From Fusobacterium necrogenes (GTDB lineage Bacteria > Fusobacteriota > Fusobacteriia > Fusobacteriales > Fusobacteriaceae), in NCBI RefSeq assembly GCF_900450765.1, contig NZ_UGGU01000003.1, forward strand, positions 620,001 through 684,000: 64,000 nucleotides of DNA, written 5' to 3'. Below are positions 34,143 through 42,939 of the stretch, piece by piece. The translations under genes and the position numbers were made by a program. A model generated the notes under the pieces. That model was given only the letters and a program-made list of their open reading frames with translations, did not search any database and was not told the DNA's origin. Every line of letters begins with the position of its first letter. Within the stretch, counting starts at the first letter, position 1.

Positions 34143-34293
34143 CAAGAACGGCAAAGATTGATAAGAATAAATAAAGCAAGTTAGCGAAAGTAAACATTAA
34201 AAAACACAACTGTCTAAGACGAAGTCGAGTTTTGTGTTTTTAGTGAACCAATCTATACTTGCTCTTTATTCTTTGAACGAAAGTCATTCTTGA
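34143..34293. repeat. About 150-bp structured intergenic element
   Basis: The 301-bp gap between the LacI-family gene and mgtE holds nested inverted repeats. The outer arms are CAAGAACGGC (34143-34152) and GTCATTCTTG (about 34283-34292). The middle arms are AGAATAAATAAAGCAAG and CTTGCTCTTTATTCT, and the inner arms are AAAACACAA and TTTTGTGTTTT. AGATTG and CAATCT form a pairing that competes with the middle arms. No open frame is present. Its right end is related to the hairpin at 44221-44257. It may be a small non-autonomous mobile element or a terminator. Confidence 0.6.
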
Positions 34294-34378
34294 ATTATTT
34301 TAATTAATTATAACAGCCTCTAATATTCTTTTCAATTTTTATATTTTATTTGTAAATATCTCATTTGAAATTATAATT

Positions 34379-35725
34379 TTATGCTAGATGTAAATAGTGA
34401 GTACATACTAAGAAAAATACTATTAGAGCACAAGCATCAATTATAGTAGTAATAAATGGACTTGCTATGATAGCAGGGTCTAGTTTAAGTCCTTTAGCAA
34501 TAATAGGAAGAGTACTACCTACAACTTTAGCAATAATTATTGTAATAAATAAACTGAGTGATATAGCAAATGAAACAGAAAAATTAATATCACTTAGATA
34601 GTAAATAATTAAAAAATTAACTATTGAAAGAACTGTCCCTATTATTATACTAACTCTTAATTCTTTTGAAAAAATTTCCCAAATATCTGATAACTCTATT
34701 TCTTTTAAAGCTATTCCACGAGTTATTAACATAGACGCTTGTGAGCCAGCATTTCCACCAGTTGACATAAGCATAGGAATAAAAGAGATTAAAACAATAG
34801 TTGATCTTAAAACTTCTTCGTAAGTCCTAACTATTATACCAGTAAAGGTAGCAAGTATCATAAGAATTAGAAGCCACGTAATTCTTTGTTTGACTAAAGA
34901 AAAAACAGACTCTTTTAGATATTCTTCATCGGATGGAACCATAGCAGCCATCTTTTGCATATCTTCAGTATTTTCTTGGTCGATTACATCCACTACATCG
35001 TCTATTGTAATAATACCAACAAGTCTGTCTTCATTATCTACAACAGGCATGGATGTTAAATCATATTTTCTAAAATTTGAAGCAATATTTTCTTGGTCAT
35101 CAGTAGTATGAGAACTTACAAAATTCGTCTCCATAGCTTCTATGAGAGGCACATCATCATCTAAAAAAATTAATTTTTTAAGAGAGATATATCCTACAAG
35201 TTTTCTTTGATTATCTATTATATAGCAAATATCTATAGTTTCATTATCAATTCCGAATCTTTTGATAGAATGAAGTGCCTGTCCTATGTTCATATCATTT
35301 TTTAAAGAAAGATATTCAACAGTCATAACACTACCAGCGCTATTTTCTGGATATCTAAGAAATTGATTGATTAAGTTTCTTATATCAGAAGGAGTATTTT
35401 GTAAGATTTTATCTACGATATTTGCTGGCATCTCCTCAATAAAATCGACAGTATCATCAATAAACATATCATTAACAATATTACGAATTTCTTCATCTGT
35501 TATATTTTCAATGATCTCTTGCTGTTTATCAGAGGAAAGATAGGAAAAGACATCTGCTGATAAATTTTTAGGCAAAATTCTGAAAAGCTTTAGACTTTGC
35601 TCTTTACTCATCTCTTCAAATAATTCTGCTATATCAACAGGTTGTAAATCAACAAGTATCTCTCTTAACTTATTAAGTTGATTGCTCTCTAATAAATGAT
35701 AAATATCTTCCAATGGAACCTCCAT
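34379..35725 (-). CDS. mgtE: Magnesium transporter MgtE
   Basis: MgtE is a magnesium-gated Mg2+ channel in the inner membrane. The 448-residue protein has the N-terminal helical MgtE_N domain (about 10-125), two CBS domains (about 130-255), a plug helix, and five membrane helices with the conserved MSTGGNAGSQAS and LDPAIIASPFITTIIDACALI (the Asp of the selectivity site is kept). The GGAGGTTTTTTTTATATGGAGG leader before the ATG gives a strong ribosome site. The 145-bp upstream gap is too short for an M-box riboswitch and none is recognised. Confidence 0.96.
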   Translation of the reverse strand: MEVPLEDIYHLLESNQLNKLREILVDLQPVDIAELFEEMSKEQSLKLFRILPKNLSADVFSYLSSDKQQEIIENITDEEIRNIVNDMFIDDTVDFIEEMPANIVDKILQNTPSDIRNLINQFLRYPENSAGSVMTVEYLSLKNDMNIGQALHSIKRFGIDNETIDICYIIDNQRKLVGYISLKKLIFLDDDVPLIEAMETNFVSSHTTDDQENIASNFRKYDLTSMPVVDNEDRLVGIITIDDVVDVIDQENTEDMQKMAAMVPSDEEYLKESVFSLVKQRITWLLILMILATFTGIIVRTYEEVLRSTIVLISFIPMLMSTGGNAGSQASMLITRGIALKEIELSDIWEIFSKELRVSIIIGTVLSIVNFLIIYYLSDINFSVSFAISLSLFITIIIAKVVGSTLPIIAKGLKLDPAIIASPFITTIIDACALIVFFLVCTHYLHLA

Positions 35726-35870
35726 ATAAAAAAAACCTCCATATAATAAAATTTCTCTCTATATAGATTACCATTTTAATTGGAAAAAGGCAAATAAAAA
35801 TTCTATATTACTACAAAAGATTTGATAAATATTGTATAATATTTTTGTATGAAAGATTAGGAGGCTAAAG

Positions 35871-37181
35871 ATGAATATAAAAGCTAGAGTTATTAACTTA
35901 ATTAAAGAGGTAGAAAATGGAAAATATTCTAATATAGTCTTAAATGAATATTTTAGAGATAATAATCTCTCTAAAAAAGAAAGGGGTTTTATAACTGAGC
36001 TTTTTTATGGAGTGATTAGAAATAAAATATTTCTTGACTATGAGATAGACAAAAGAACTACTACTATAAAAAAAGATTGGATAAGAAATATTTTGAGAAT
36101 ATCTATGTATCAAATAAGCTTTATGAATAGTGATGATAAAGGAGTTATCTGGGAAGCCACAGAGCTTGCTAAGAAAAAATTTAGTGTTCCAGTTGGGAAA
36201 TTTATCAATGGAGTATTAAGAAGCTATCAGAGAGAATGGCAAGAAGATGTCAAAGAGCTAAAAGAAAGTGGGAAAAATTATATATATCTTTCATATCCAG
36301 AATGGTTTTATAATAAACTTGTTTCTGAGTATGGGGAAGAGGAGGGAGAGTTATTTTTACAATCTCTAAAAAAAACTCCCTATATCAGTTTTAGAGTTAA
36401 TAAATTAAAATATAGCTGTGAAGAGTTTGAGAAACTATTACAGGAGAAAAAAATTGACATAATAAAAAAAGTGGATAGTGTATACTATGTAGATTCTGGA
36501 ATATTATTGTATAGTGATGAATTTAGAGATGGAAAAATAATAGTACAAGATGCCTCATCATATCTATCAGCTAGAAATTTAAATCCAAAACCTGATGAGT
36601 CAGTATTAGATACTTGTAGTGCTCCAGGTGGAAAGACTGCTGTACTTGGAGAGCTTATGGAGAATAGAGGAGAACTATTAGCTCTAGACATATATCCACA
36701 TAAATTAAAATTAATAGAAGAAAACTGTCATAAATGTGGTGTAGATATTGTTAGAACTGTAAAGATGGACGCTAGAAAATTAAAGGAGCAAGGAAAAAAA
36801 TTTGATAAGATATTAGTAGATGCTCCATGTAGTGGTTATGGTGTACTTAGAAAAAAACCAGAGGCTATCTACAATAAAAATTCTGAAAATGTAGAGGAGT
36901 TAGCTAAACTTCAGTTTGAAATTTTAGAATCAGCTTCTCAAGTTTTAAAAGATAATGGAGAATTGGTGTATAGTACTTGTACTATTTTAAAAGAGGAGAA
37001 TGGAGAAAATATTAAAAAGTTTTTAGAAAAATATCCAAACTTTAAAACAGTAGAGCTGTATATTCCTGAAAATGTAAATGGAAGCTATGATAATGTAGGT
37101 GGGTTTACTGTGGATTATAAAGAGGATATTTTAGATGGATTTTATATAGTAAAACTTAAAAAAAATAAAGAGAAAGGATAG
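35871..37181 (+). CDS. rsmB: 16S rRNA (cytosine-967-C5)-methyltransferase RsmB
   Basis: The 436-residue protein has an N-terminal NusB-like RNA-binding domain (about 1-135) and a C-terminal SAM-dependent methyltransferase domain. The latter shows VLDTCSAPGGKTAVLGELM (cofactor site), the catalytic motif VDAPCSGYGVLRKKPE (Cys of DAPC) and the nucleophile Cys in YSTCTILKEENG. Length is standard. TATAAT at 35835-35840 lies upstream, and AGGAGG precedes the ATG. The next gene starts 2 bp later, so the two are coupled. Confidence 0.95.
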   Translation: MNIKARVINLIKEVENGKYSNIVLNEYFRDNNLSKKERGFITELFYGVIRNKIFLDYEIDKRTTTIKKDWIRNILRISMYQISFMNSDDKGVIWEATELAKKKFSVPVGKFINGVLRSYQREWQEDVKELKESGKNYIYLSYPEWFYNKLVSEYGEEEGELFLQSLKKTPYISFRVNKLKYSCEEFEKLLQEKKIDIIKKVDSVYYVDSGILLYSDEFRDGKIIVQDASSYLSARNLNPKPDESVLDTCSAPGGKTAVLGELMENRGELLALDIYPHKLKLIEENCHKCGVDIVRTVKMDARKLKEQGKKFDKILVDAPCSGYGVLRKKPEAIYNKNSENVEELAKLQFEILESASQVLKDNGELVYSTCTILKEENGENIKKFLEKYPNFKTVELYIPENVNGSYDNVGGFTVDYKEDILDGFYIVKLKKNKEKG

Positions 37182-37183
37182 TT

Positions 37184-37819
37184 ATGTTAGAAGAATTAAA
37201 AGAAGCAAATGAATATATAATAAGCAAGATAAAAGAGAATGATGAATTAATACTTGAGATGGAAAAATATGCTAATGAGTATAATGTTCCAATAGTTACT
37301 AAAGAGGTAGCTGAATATCTTAAATTTATAGTAAAAAGTAATGGGATAAAAAATATATTAGAAGTAGGAACAGCTATTGGTTATTCAGGAATATTAATGG
37401 CTAAAGAGATAGAAAAAAATGATGGAAAGCTTTATACAATAGAGATAGATGAAGCAAGATATAATTTAGCTCAAGAGAATTTTAAAAAGTCTGGATTAAA
37501 TAATATTGTATCTATAAAAGGAGATGCAGTAGAAGAGATTAAAAAAATAGATGAAAAATTTGATTTTGTCTTTATTGATGCTTCTAAGGGACACTATATG
37601 GAATTTTTTGAAGATTCATATAAATTGTTAAATAAAGATGGAATAATATTTATTGATAATATTATGTTTAGAGGATATCTATATAAAGAGTATCCGAAGA
37701 GATTTAAAACAATAGTAAGAAGGCTAAATGAGTTTATTGAGTATCTATATTCAAGAGATGGAGGAGAGTTTGTACTTCTTCCTTTTGGAGATGGAATAGG
37801 GTTATTTAGAAAAAAATAA
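37184..37819 (+). CDS. trmR: O-methyltransferase, TrmR-like (tRNA 5-hydroxyuridine methyltransferase)
   Basis: The 211-residue class I methyltransferase has the SAM site LEVGTAIGYSGILMA, the metal-binding Asp in DFVFIDASKGHYMEFF, and IIFIDNIMFRGYL. It resembles Bacillus YrrM/TrmR, which methylates 5-hydroxyuridine at the tRNA wobble position to 5-methoxyuridine. In Bacillus this gene is next to U32-family trhP genes; here a U32 gene lies about 4 kb upstream in a separate unit. Specificity is inferred from family resemblance; a catechol-type methyltransferase is the alternative. Confidence 0.8.
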   Translation: MLEELKEANEYIISKIKENDELILEMEKYANEYNVPIVTKEVAEYLKFIVKSNGIKNILEVGTAIGYSGILMAKEIEKNDGKLYTIEIDEARYNLAQENFKKSGLNNIVSIKGDAVEEIKKIDEKFDFVFIDASKGHYMEFFEDSYKLLNKDGIIFIDNIMFRGYLYKEYPKRFKTIVRRLNEFIEYLYSRDGGEFVLLPFGDGIGLFRKK

Positions 37820-37833
37820 ATGTTTTAAGAAAA

Positions 37834-37862
37834 TTGCTAAAATCTTTTTTATGAGGTATACT
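37834..37862 (+). promoter_or_regulatory. Promoter of the gene at 37904
   Basis: TTGCTA (37834-37839), a 17-bp spacer and TATACT (37857-37862), 41 bp before the ATG at 37904. Confidence 0.6.
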
Positions 37863-37903
37863 CATACTAACAAACTAGGATTATACAAAGTAAGGTGATA
37901 GTT

Positions 37904-38329
37904 ATGGGTAAACCAAAAATGTTAGTAAGAAAAAAATTGAGAAAGGAAGTACTTGAGCAAATAGAAAATTTTCCAGTAAATTTACCAAGAGATTATAATA
38001 TGGCGGATTGGAAATTTGAAAAGTTAATAGAACAGGTCAAAGATTTTGAAGAAGACTTAGATGATGATCATGAAGTAGCTATAAAATTAGCTTCATTTGG
38101 ATCAGCTGTTATTATGTATGTAGTTACTATGGGATATCAAAATCCTGATATGCTTTATTTTTATGGTTTTGTAGATGGACAACCAGCTCAGCTTATCCAA
38201 CATATGAGCCAACTTAATTTTTTAATTACTTCAGTAGAAAAGATAGATAAGGATAAACCAGCTAGACGTATTGGTTTTGCTCTTCCGACCTTAGATAAGA
38301 TAGAGGAGAAAATTGAAGAGAGTAAATAA
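37904..38329 (+). CDS. Conserved hypothetical protein (DUF6173-like)
   Basis: The 141-residue soluble protein starts at ATG 37904 behind TAAGGTGA; an in-frame GTG at 37895 overlaps that ribosome site. It has a basic N-terminus, an acidic middle, and a conserved-looking core MGYQNPDMLYFYGFVDGQPAQLIQHMSQLNFLI. This core brings to mind the DUF6173 family, but I am not certain of the name. No catalytic motif is visible. It is a single gene with its own promoter and terminator. The function is unknown. Confidence 0.75.
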   Translation: MGKPKMLVRKKLRKEVLEQIENFPVNLPRDYNMADWKFEKLIEQVKDFEEDLDDDHEVAIKLASFGSAVIMYVVTMGYQNPDMLYFYGFVDGQPAQLIQHMSQLNFLITSVEKIDKDKPARRIGFALPTLDKIEEKIEESK

Positions 38330-38332
38330 TTA

Positions 38333-38359
38333 AAGGGGGAGTTATAGAAGCTCCCCCTT
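38333..38359. terminator. Bidirectional terminator
   Basis: Perfect 9-bp stem AAGGGGGAG (38333-38341) and CTCCCCCTT (38351-38359) with a 9-nt loop, between the convergent genes at 37904 and 38370. Confidence 0.8.
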
Positions 38360-38369
38360 AAGTATAGTC

Positions 38370-38699
38370 TTAGAAAAACTTTCCATTGTCGCAGTAGTTT
38401 TCTCCTTGAAGTGGAAAGAAAATTACACAACAATCTTTGTTTCCATTGATTTTTTTAATAAATTTTGTAATGAAGTCAGCAACTTGTTTTTTAACTTCTG
38501 GAGTTCTTTCAAACCAGAATAGTTCAACAAAAGTATACCCCTCTACAATCCTTCCATCAAAAATATATTCAGTATCAATATGCTCAATAGTAAACCAAGT
38601 TCTGTCACATTTTACGATTTCAGTAAGTCCATCTATAAGTTCCTTACTATTTTCAATAATTGGCTGTTTAGGTATTCCTCTAATTTTTAAATGTGGCAT
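38370..38699 (-). CDS. DUF1904 protein
   Basis: The 109-residue protein begins MPHLKIRGI with Pro at position 2 and contains FVELFWFERTPEVKKQVADFITKF, matching DUF1904. The N-terminal Pro and the size resemble the tautomerase (4-oxalocrotonate tautomerase/MIF) fold, but enzymatic activity has not been shown for the family as far as I know. It is preceded by a GGAGGAAT ribosome site and is monocistronic. Confidence 0.85.
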   Translation of the reverse strand: MPHLKIRGIPKQPIIENSKELIDGLTEIVKCDRTWFTIEHIDTEYIFDGRIVEGYTFVELFWFERTPEVKKQVADFITKFIKKINGNKDCCVIFFPLQGENYCDNGKFF

Positions 38700-38735
38700 A
38701 TTATTCCTCCTTATGTTTTTTTATAAATGAATTAA

Positions 38736-41486
38736 TTATAACTCTGTTTTTTCAGGTATTAGTGTAACATCTATATAATTTTTAAGATTAATAGCATCTC
38801 TTGCTACTTTTTGTAGATTTTTTTCAGTCATAAGTTCTTTATATTCACTAGGAGTAGCTAATTTATAGTTAGGAATAGTTATATCTTGATATAAATAGTT
38901 AAACCAAAAGCTATTTTTCTTTAACTCTGTCTCATATGATAGTTCATAATTTTTTATAACACTATTAATTTTTTCTATATCAATATTTTTATAAAGTAAT
39001 CTTTCTAATGTTTGAAAGATAGCCTCTTTAATCTCATCAATTCTAGGGATATCACAGCTATAGTAAATTACCATTTTATCCTCTCCATAATTATTAGGAG
39101 AAAGTGAAATTCTAGAAGAGATAGAGTAAACACCTCCAATCTTTTCTCTAATATCTTCTATAAGCGCAATATCTAAAATTTCAGAAAAACCATTATAAAG
39201 AGTTTTTTCTTCATATCCATATTGAGAGTTATAAGGGAAAATAAGAGTAACTGTAGCTTTTTTATCTATACCTTTTACTACATCTTTTTTTACAATTCCT
39301 TTTGGAATATTTAAATTTAATGACTTTACTTTTGTTGTATCCTCAGCCCCAGGTAAAGATGCAAAGTATTTTTTTAGGCTTTTTTCTAAGTTATTTTGAT
39401 CAAAAGATCCAACTATTATTAAATTATATTTAGAAAAATTATTAAATTTATTTTTATATTCAGTTAAGATTTTTTCAGAAGTAATCAATTCGATATCTCT
39501 TAATGAAAGAGGAACTCTTCTGGGATTATTTCCACTATAAATTTTATTAATTTCATCATTGTATAAAGTTTTTGGAGAGTTATTTCTATTAGTTATACTT
39601 TCTTTTAACTCTGCAATAGTATTATTAAGAATTGTAGGGTCAACTTTTGGTTCATAAATTAGATAATTCATATATTCTAGAGCTATTTCATAATTTTTTC
39701 TATCTGTTGTAATTAAAAATCCTTGTTCATAGTCATTGATATATGAAGAAAGAGAAAAGTTCTTTCCTTTCATAAAAGTTTCTACATCTTTTGGTTCTAA
39801 GATACTAGCACCAGATTCTTCAATTATTGAAGTTGCTACAGATGAGTTTATGAATGAAGAAAAATCATCATTAGAATTTCCTTCTTTTTTAAAAAATTTA
39901 ATGTATATTTTATCATTATCAAAGTCAGTTTTTTTTGTATAAACTTTTATTCCATTAGAAAGAGTATAATTATCATTTTTTTCTTTTATAAATTCTCCTT
40001 CATTTACTTTAAGTGGTGGAAGCACTACAGGTTTAAGAGAAAAATCAAAGTTTTCTTCCATTTTTTTACTATTTTTTATAAGTTTTTCTAATTCTTCATC
40101 ATTAATTTTATTCTGTTTTGTATTAGTTGTTAAAAAATAGAGTGAATTTTTTTTAAAGATTTTTTTTAATCTTTTTTCTAAATCTTTTGTAGTGATTTTG
40201 TTTATAAGTTTTGAATAGATAGAGAATTCTTGTTCAATATCCATAAAACTTTCTTTAGACATTACATATTCTACTAAAGAATCAGCATAAGTATCATGAG
40301 TGATACTATCTTTATTTGCTAACATGTTCTTATAGCTATTGATTAAATTTTCTTTTTCAAGTTCTAATTCAAAATTATTGATACCATTTTTTAATGATGA
40401 ATTAAAAAATTGGTTAAAAAGAGTTATTCCTTCTTCTAATCGATCTTGTTTTATAATAGTTGCAGAAGTAAGAATATCTCTAGAATTACTAATATCATAC
40501 TTATATACAAGTGACTGTAGAAAAGGAGTATCTCCATTTTTTTGTAGATTAGCAAGTCTTGTATTAAGTATATTAAAAAGAAGTTGATCTATTATATATT
40601 TTTTCATAGAACTTTCATCTTTTACAATATTTCTATCTAAAATTTTAGTAATTGAAAACATATTATATGTTATTTCATCGTCTGAAAAAGTTATATACTT
40701 ATTTTTTAAATCTTTAAGCTCATATTCCTTTGGTACTTCAGCTTTTTTAGTCGTAGAATAGTTAAAATACTTATGGATATAAGCTTCTACTTGATTAGTA
40801 TCAAAGTCACCAACAGCTATAATAGATATATTTTCTGGTTGATACCATTTTTCATAAAAACGTTTTACTAAGTCTTGGTCGGCTCCATTTATTATTTTTG
40901 GAAGTCCTATAGGAAATCTATCATAGTATCTTGAACCTTCAAATAAAGCTTTTTTTTGAACATCTCCAAGCCTTTGAGTTAAACCTTGTCTAAGTCTCCA
41001 TTCTTCAATCACAATTTTTTTCTCACTTTCTATTTCTTCAGAATCTAGTGTGATTTCAGTAGACCATTCTCTTAAAACTTCTATTCCATCTTCTAACTCT
41101 TTTGGACTAGTAGGTACAAGTAGTTTATATACAGTTCTATCAAAAGATGTATAGGCATTTAAATCTGCGCCAAAATTTAGACCAATAGATTGAAGATATT
41201 TAATCATTTCATTTTTTTCAAACTTAGTGGTTCCATTGAAAGCCATGTGTTCTAAAAAATGAGCTATTCCTTGCTCTTTATCATCTTCCATAAGAGAGCC
41301 AGTTTTAACTACGAGATTGAGTATAGCCTTGTTTTCAGGTTTTTTATTTTTATAGATATAGTAGTGTATTCCATTTTGTAATTTTCCACTTATTAGATTT
41401 TCACTATTTTGTAATTTTTGAGCAAATAGGGTAACAGAGAAAATTAAAAGTAAAAACAAAAATTTCATTTTTTTTAGGAATTTCAT
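38736..41486 (-). CDS. M16-family zinc peptidase (PqqL-like), exported
   Basis: The 916-residue protein has a signal peptide (about 1-22, ending TLFAQ) and the inverted zinc motif HFLEH (His76, Glu79, His80) in the first M16 domain, with the third ligand in the EKKIVIEEWR segment. The further M16-like domains (one near 200-380, two in the C-terminal half) lack the zinc motif, as is usual for the pitrilysin layout. It should degrade peptides or small proteins in the periplasm. The start ATG 41486 follows AAAGGAGGTTAGA. The gene is single and faces away from udk. The substrate is unknown. Confidence 0.92.
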   Translation of the reverse strand: MKFLKKMKFLFLLLIFSVTLFAQKLQNSENLISGKLQNGIHYYIYKNKKPENKAILNLVVKTGSLMEDDKEQGIAHFLEHMAFNGTTKFEKNEMIKYLQSIGLNFGADLNAYTSFDRTVYKLLVPTSPKELEDGIEVLREWSTEITLDSEEIESEKKIVIEEWRLRQGLTQRLGDVQKKALFEGSRYYDRFPIGLPKIINGADQDLVKRFYEKWYQPENISIIAVGDFDTNQVEAYIHKYFNYSTTKKAEVPKEYELKDLKNKYITFSDDEITYNMFSITKILDRNIVKDESSMKKYIIDQLLFNILNTRLANLQKNGDTPFLQSLVYKYDISNSRDILTSATIIKQDRLEEGITLFNQFFNSSLKNGINNFELELEKENLINSYKNMLANKDSITHDTYADSLVEYVMSKESFMDIEQEFSIYSKLINKITTKDLEKRLKKIFKKNSLYFLTTNTKQNKINDEELEKLIKNSKKMEENFDFSLKPVVLPPLKVNEGEFIKEKNDNYTLSNGIKVYTKKTDFDNDKIYIKFFKKEGNSNDDFSSFINSSVATSIIEESGASILEPKDVETFMKGKNFSLSSYINDYEQGFLITTDRKNYEIALEYMNYLIYEPKVDPTILNNTIAELKESITNRNNSPKTLYNDEINKIYSGNNPRRVPLSLRDIELITSEKILTEYKNKFNNFSKYNLIIVGSFDQNNLEKSLKKYFASLPGAEDTTKVKSLNLNIPKGIVKKDVVKGIDKKATVTLIFPYNSQYGYEEKTLYNGFSEILDIALIEDIREKIGGVYSISSRISLSPNNYGEDKMVIYYSCDIPRIDEIKEAIFQTLERLLYKNIDIEKINSVIKNYELSYETELKKNSFWFNYLYQDITIPNYKLATPSEYKELMTEKNLQKVARDAINLKNYIDVTLIPEKTEL

Positions 41487-41632
41487 TCTAACCTCCTTTA
41501 GTATAGTTTAAAATATCTAGTTTATTTTACTATATTTTTTTCTAAAATACCATGTTTATTTTATTTTTTTAGATAATATGTTATAATAATTTTAATAGAG
41601 AAAGTAGATAGGTATTGGGAGGAAATAAAAGT

Positions 41633-42259
41633 ATGAAAGATTGTATTTTAGTTGGTGTAGCAGGTGGAAGTGGAAGTGGAAAGACAACTGTTGCAAACAA
41701 CTTAGTAAAAACATTTAGAGCTGAAGATGCTGTTTTAGTTGAACAAGATGCTTATTATAGAGAACTTGTAAATATGAGCTTTGAGGAGAGAGCTACGGTC
41801 AATTTCGATCATCCTGATTCAATAGAGTTTGAACTTTTAAAAGAGCATTTAATTTCTTTGAAAAATAAAAGAGCTATTGATAGACCTATATACGATTTTA
41901 CAACTCATTCAAGAAAAGAAGGAGTAATAAAGATAAATCCATCTAAAATAGTTATTGTAGAAGGAATATTGATTTTTGCTGTACCAGAAATAAGAGAATT
42001 ATTTGATATGAAAATATTTGTTGATACAGATGCTGATGAAATGATACTTAGAAGAATAGAAAGAGACATGAATGAAAGAGGGAGAAGTTTTGCATCGATA
42101 AAAAATCAGTATCTTACTACTGTAAAACCTATGTTTTTAGAGTTTTGTGAATCTAGTAAACGTTATGCTGACATAATTATTCCTAGAGGTGGAGAAAATA
42201 AGATAGCTATTGACATGGTAGTTAGTACATTAAAAAGATATTTAAATCAAGAAAAATAG
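41633..42259 (+). CDS. udk: Uridine kinase
   Basis: Phosphorylates uridine and cytidine in pyrimidine salvage. The ATG at 41633 lies 10 bp after GGGAGG; a TTG at 41615 is upstream of that site. The 208-residue protein has Walker A GGSGSGKTT (about 10-18), the substrate segment NFDHPDSIEFELL, RPIYDF, and VEGILIF. An extended -10 TGTTATAAT is present at 41579-41587. It is normal for the family. Confidence 0.96.
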   Translation: MKDCILVGVAGGSGSGKTTVANNLVKTFRAEDAVLVEQDAYYRELVNMSFEERATVNFDHPDSIEFELLKEHLISLKNKRAIDRPIYDFTTHSRKEGVIKINPSKIVIVEGILIFAVPEIRELFDMKIFVDTDADEMILRRIERDMNERGRSFASIKNQYLTTVKPMFLEFCESSKRYADIIIPRGGENKIAIDMVVSTLKRYLNQEK

Positions 42260-42286
42260 ATAAATTAAAAAGGAAGGGGGTATTAA

Positions 42287-42928
42287 ATGAGTTTTAGAAT
42301 AGTTTTAATACATGGTTTTAATAAAAGCTATAGAGATATGAAACCTCTTCAGGAAAATCTTGAATTACTTGGGTATAGAGTTGAAAATTTAAATTTTCCT
42401 TTGACTTTTCCAGATATAAAGTTTTCTGAAAATATGCTAAAAGAGTTTCTTTTAGATTTAAAATATGGTGGACTCAATGAAAAGGAAGAGATAATTTTAA
42501 TTGGATATGGATTAGGAGGAAAACTTATAGAGAGAACTTTAAGAGATGTTGAGGTAAAAGGAATAGTAGATAAAATTATTCTTATTTCTGCTCCACTCAA
42601 AGATTCAGTGATTCATAGAAGATTAAAAAGAATTTTTCCTATTTTAGATAATATTTTTAAACCTTTACGTATATTGAGTAAAAAGAGCTCTTTTAAATTA
42701 GATGAATCCATTGAAGTGGGAGTAATAATAGGAACAGAGCCATGTGGAGTTTTTTCTAGATGGTTAGGAGAAGAGAGTGATGGCGTTGTAAATTTTAGGG
42801 AATGTATATATGAAGGAGCTAAAGAAATACTTAAAATCCCACTTGTTCATAATGAGATTCATAAAAAAATGGGAACAGCAAAATATATAAATAATTTTAT
42901 TGCTAAAGGTGTATTTAGAATAGAGTAA
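42287..42928 (+). CDS. Alpha/beta-hydrolase-fold protein lacking the serine nucleophile
   Basis: The 213-residue protein begins RIVLIHGFNKSYRDMKPLQ, the usual first strand and oxyanion region of the alpha/beta-hydrolase fold. The nucleophile elbow reads GYGLGG (73-78), so the expected Ser is Gly75. Later elements (IILISAPLKDSVIH, IIGTEPCGVF, and His near 188 in LVHNEIH) fit the fold, and EESDGVVN resembles lipase-like segments. With Ser missing, the protein may be a non-catalytic binding protein or use another residue. The downstream gene starts 11 bp later. It resembles YdeN/RBBP9-like proteins in outline only. Confidence 0.75.
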   Translation: MSFRIVLIHGFNKSYRDMKPLQENLELLGYRVENLNFPLTFPDIKFSENMLKEFLLDLKYGGLNEKEEIILIGYGLGGKLIERTLRDVEVKGIVDKIILISAPLKDSVIHRRLKRIFPILDNIFKPLRILSKKSSFKLDESIEVGVIIGTEPCGVFSRWLGEESDGVVNFRECIYEGAKEILKIPLVHNEIHKKMGTAKYINNFIAKGVFRIE

Positions 42929-42939
42929 GGAGGACAACT

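Noticed and set aside
35726-35870. M-box or other riboswitch before mgtE
   Set aside because: The leader on the minus strand is too short and shows no long paired element or terminator/antiterminator arrangement.
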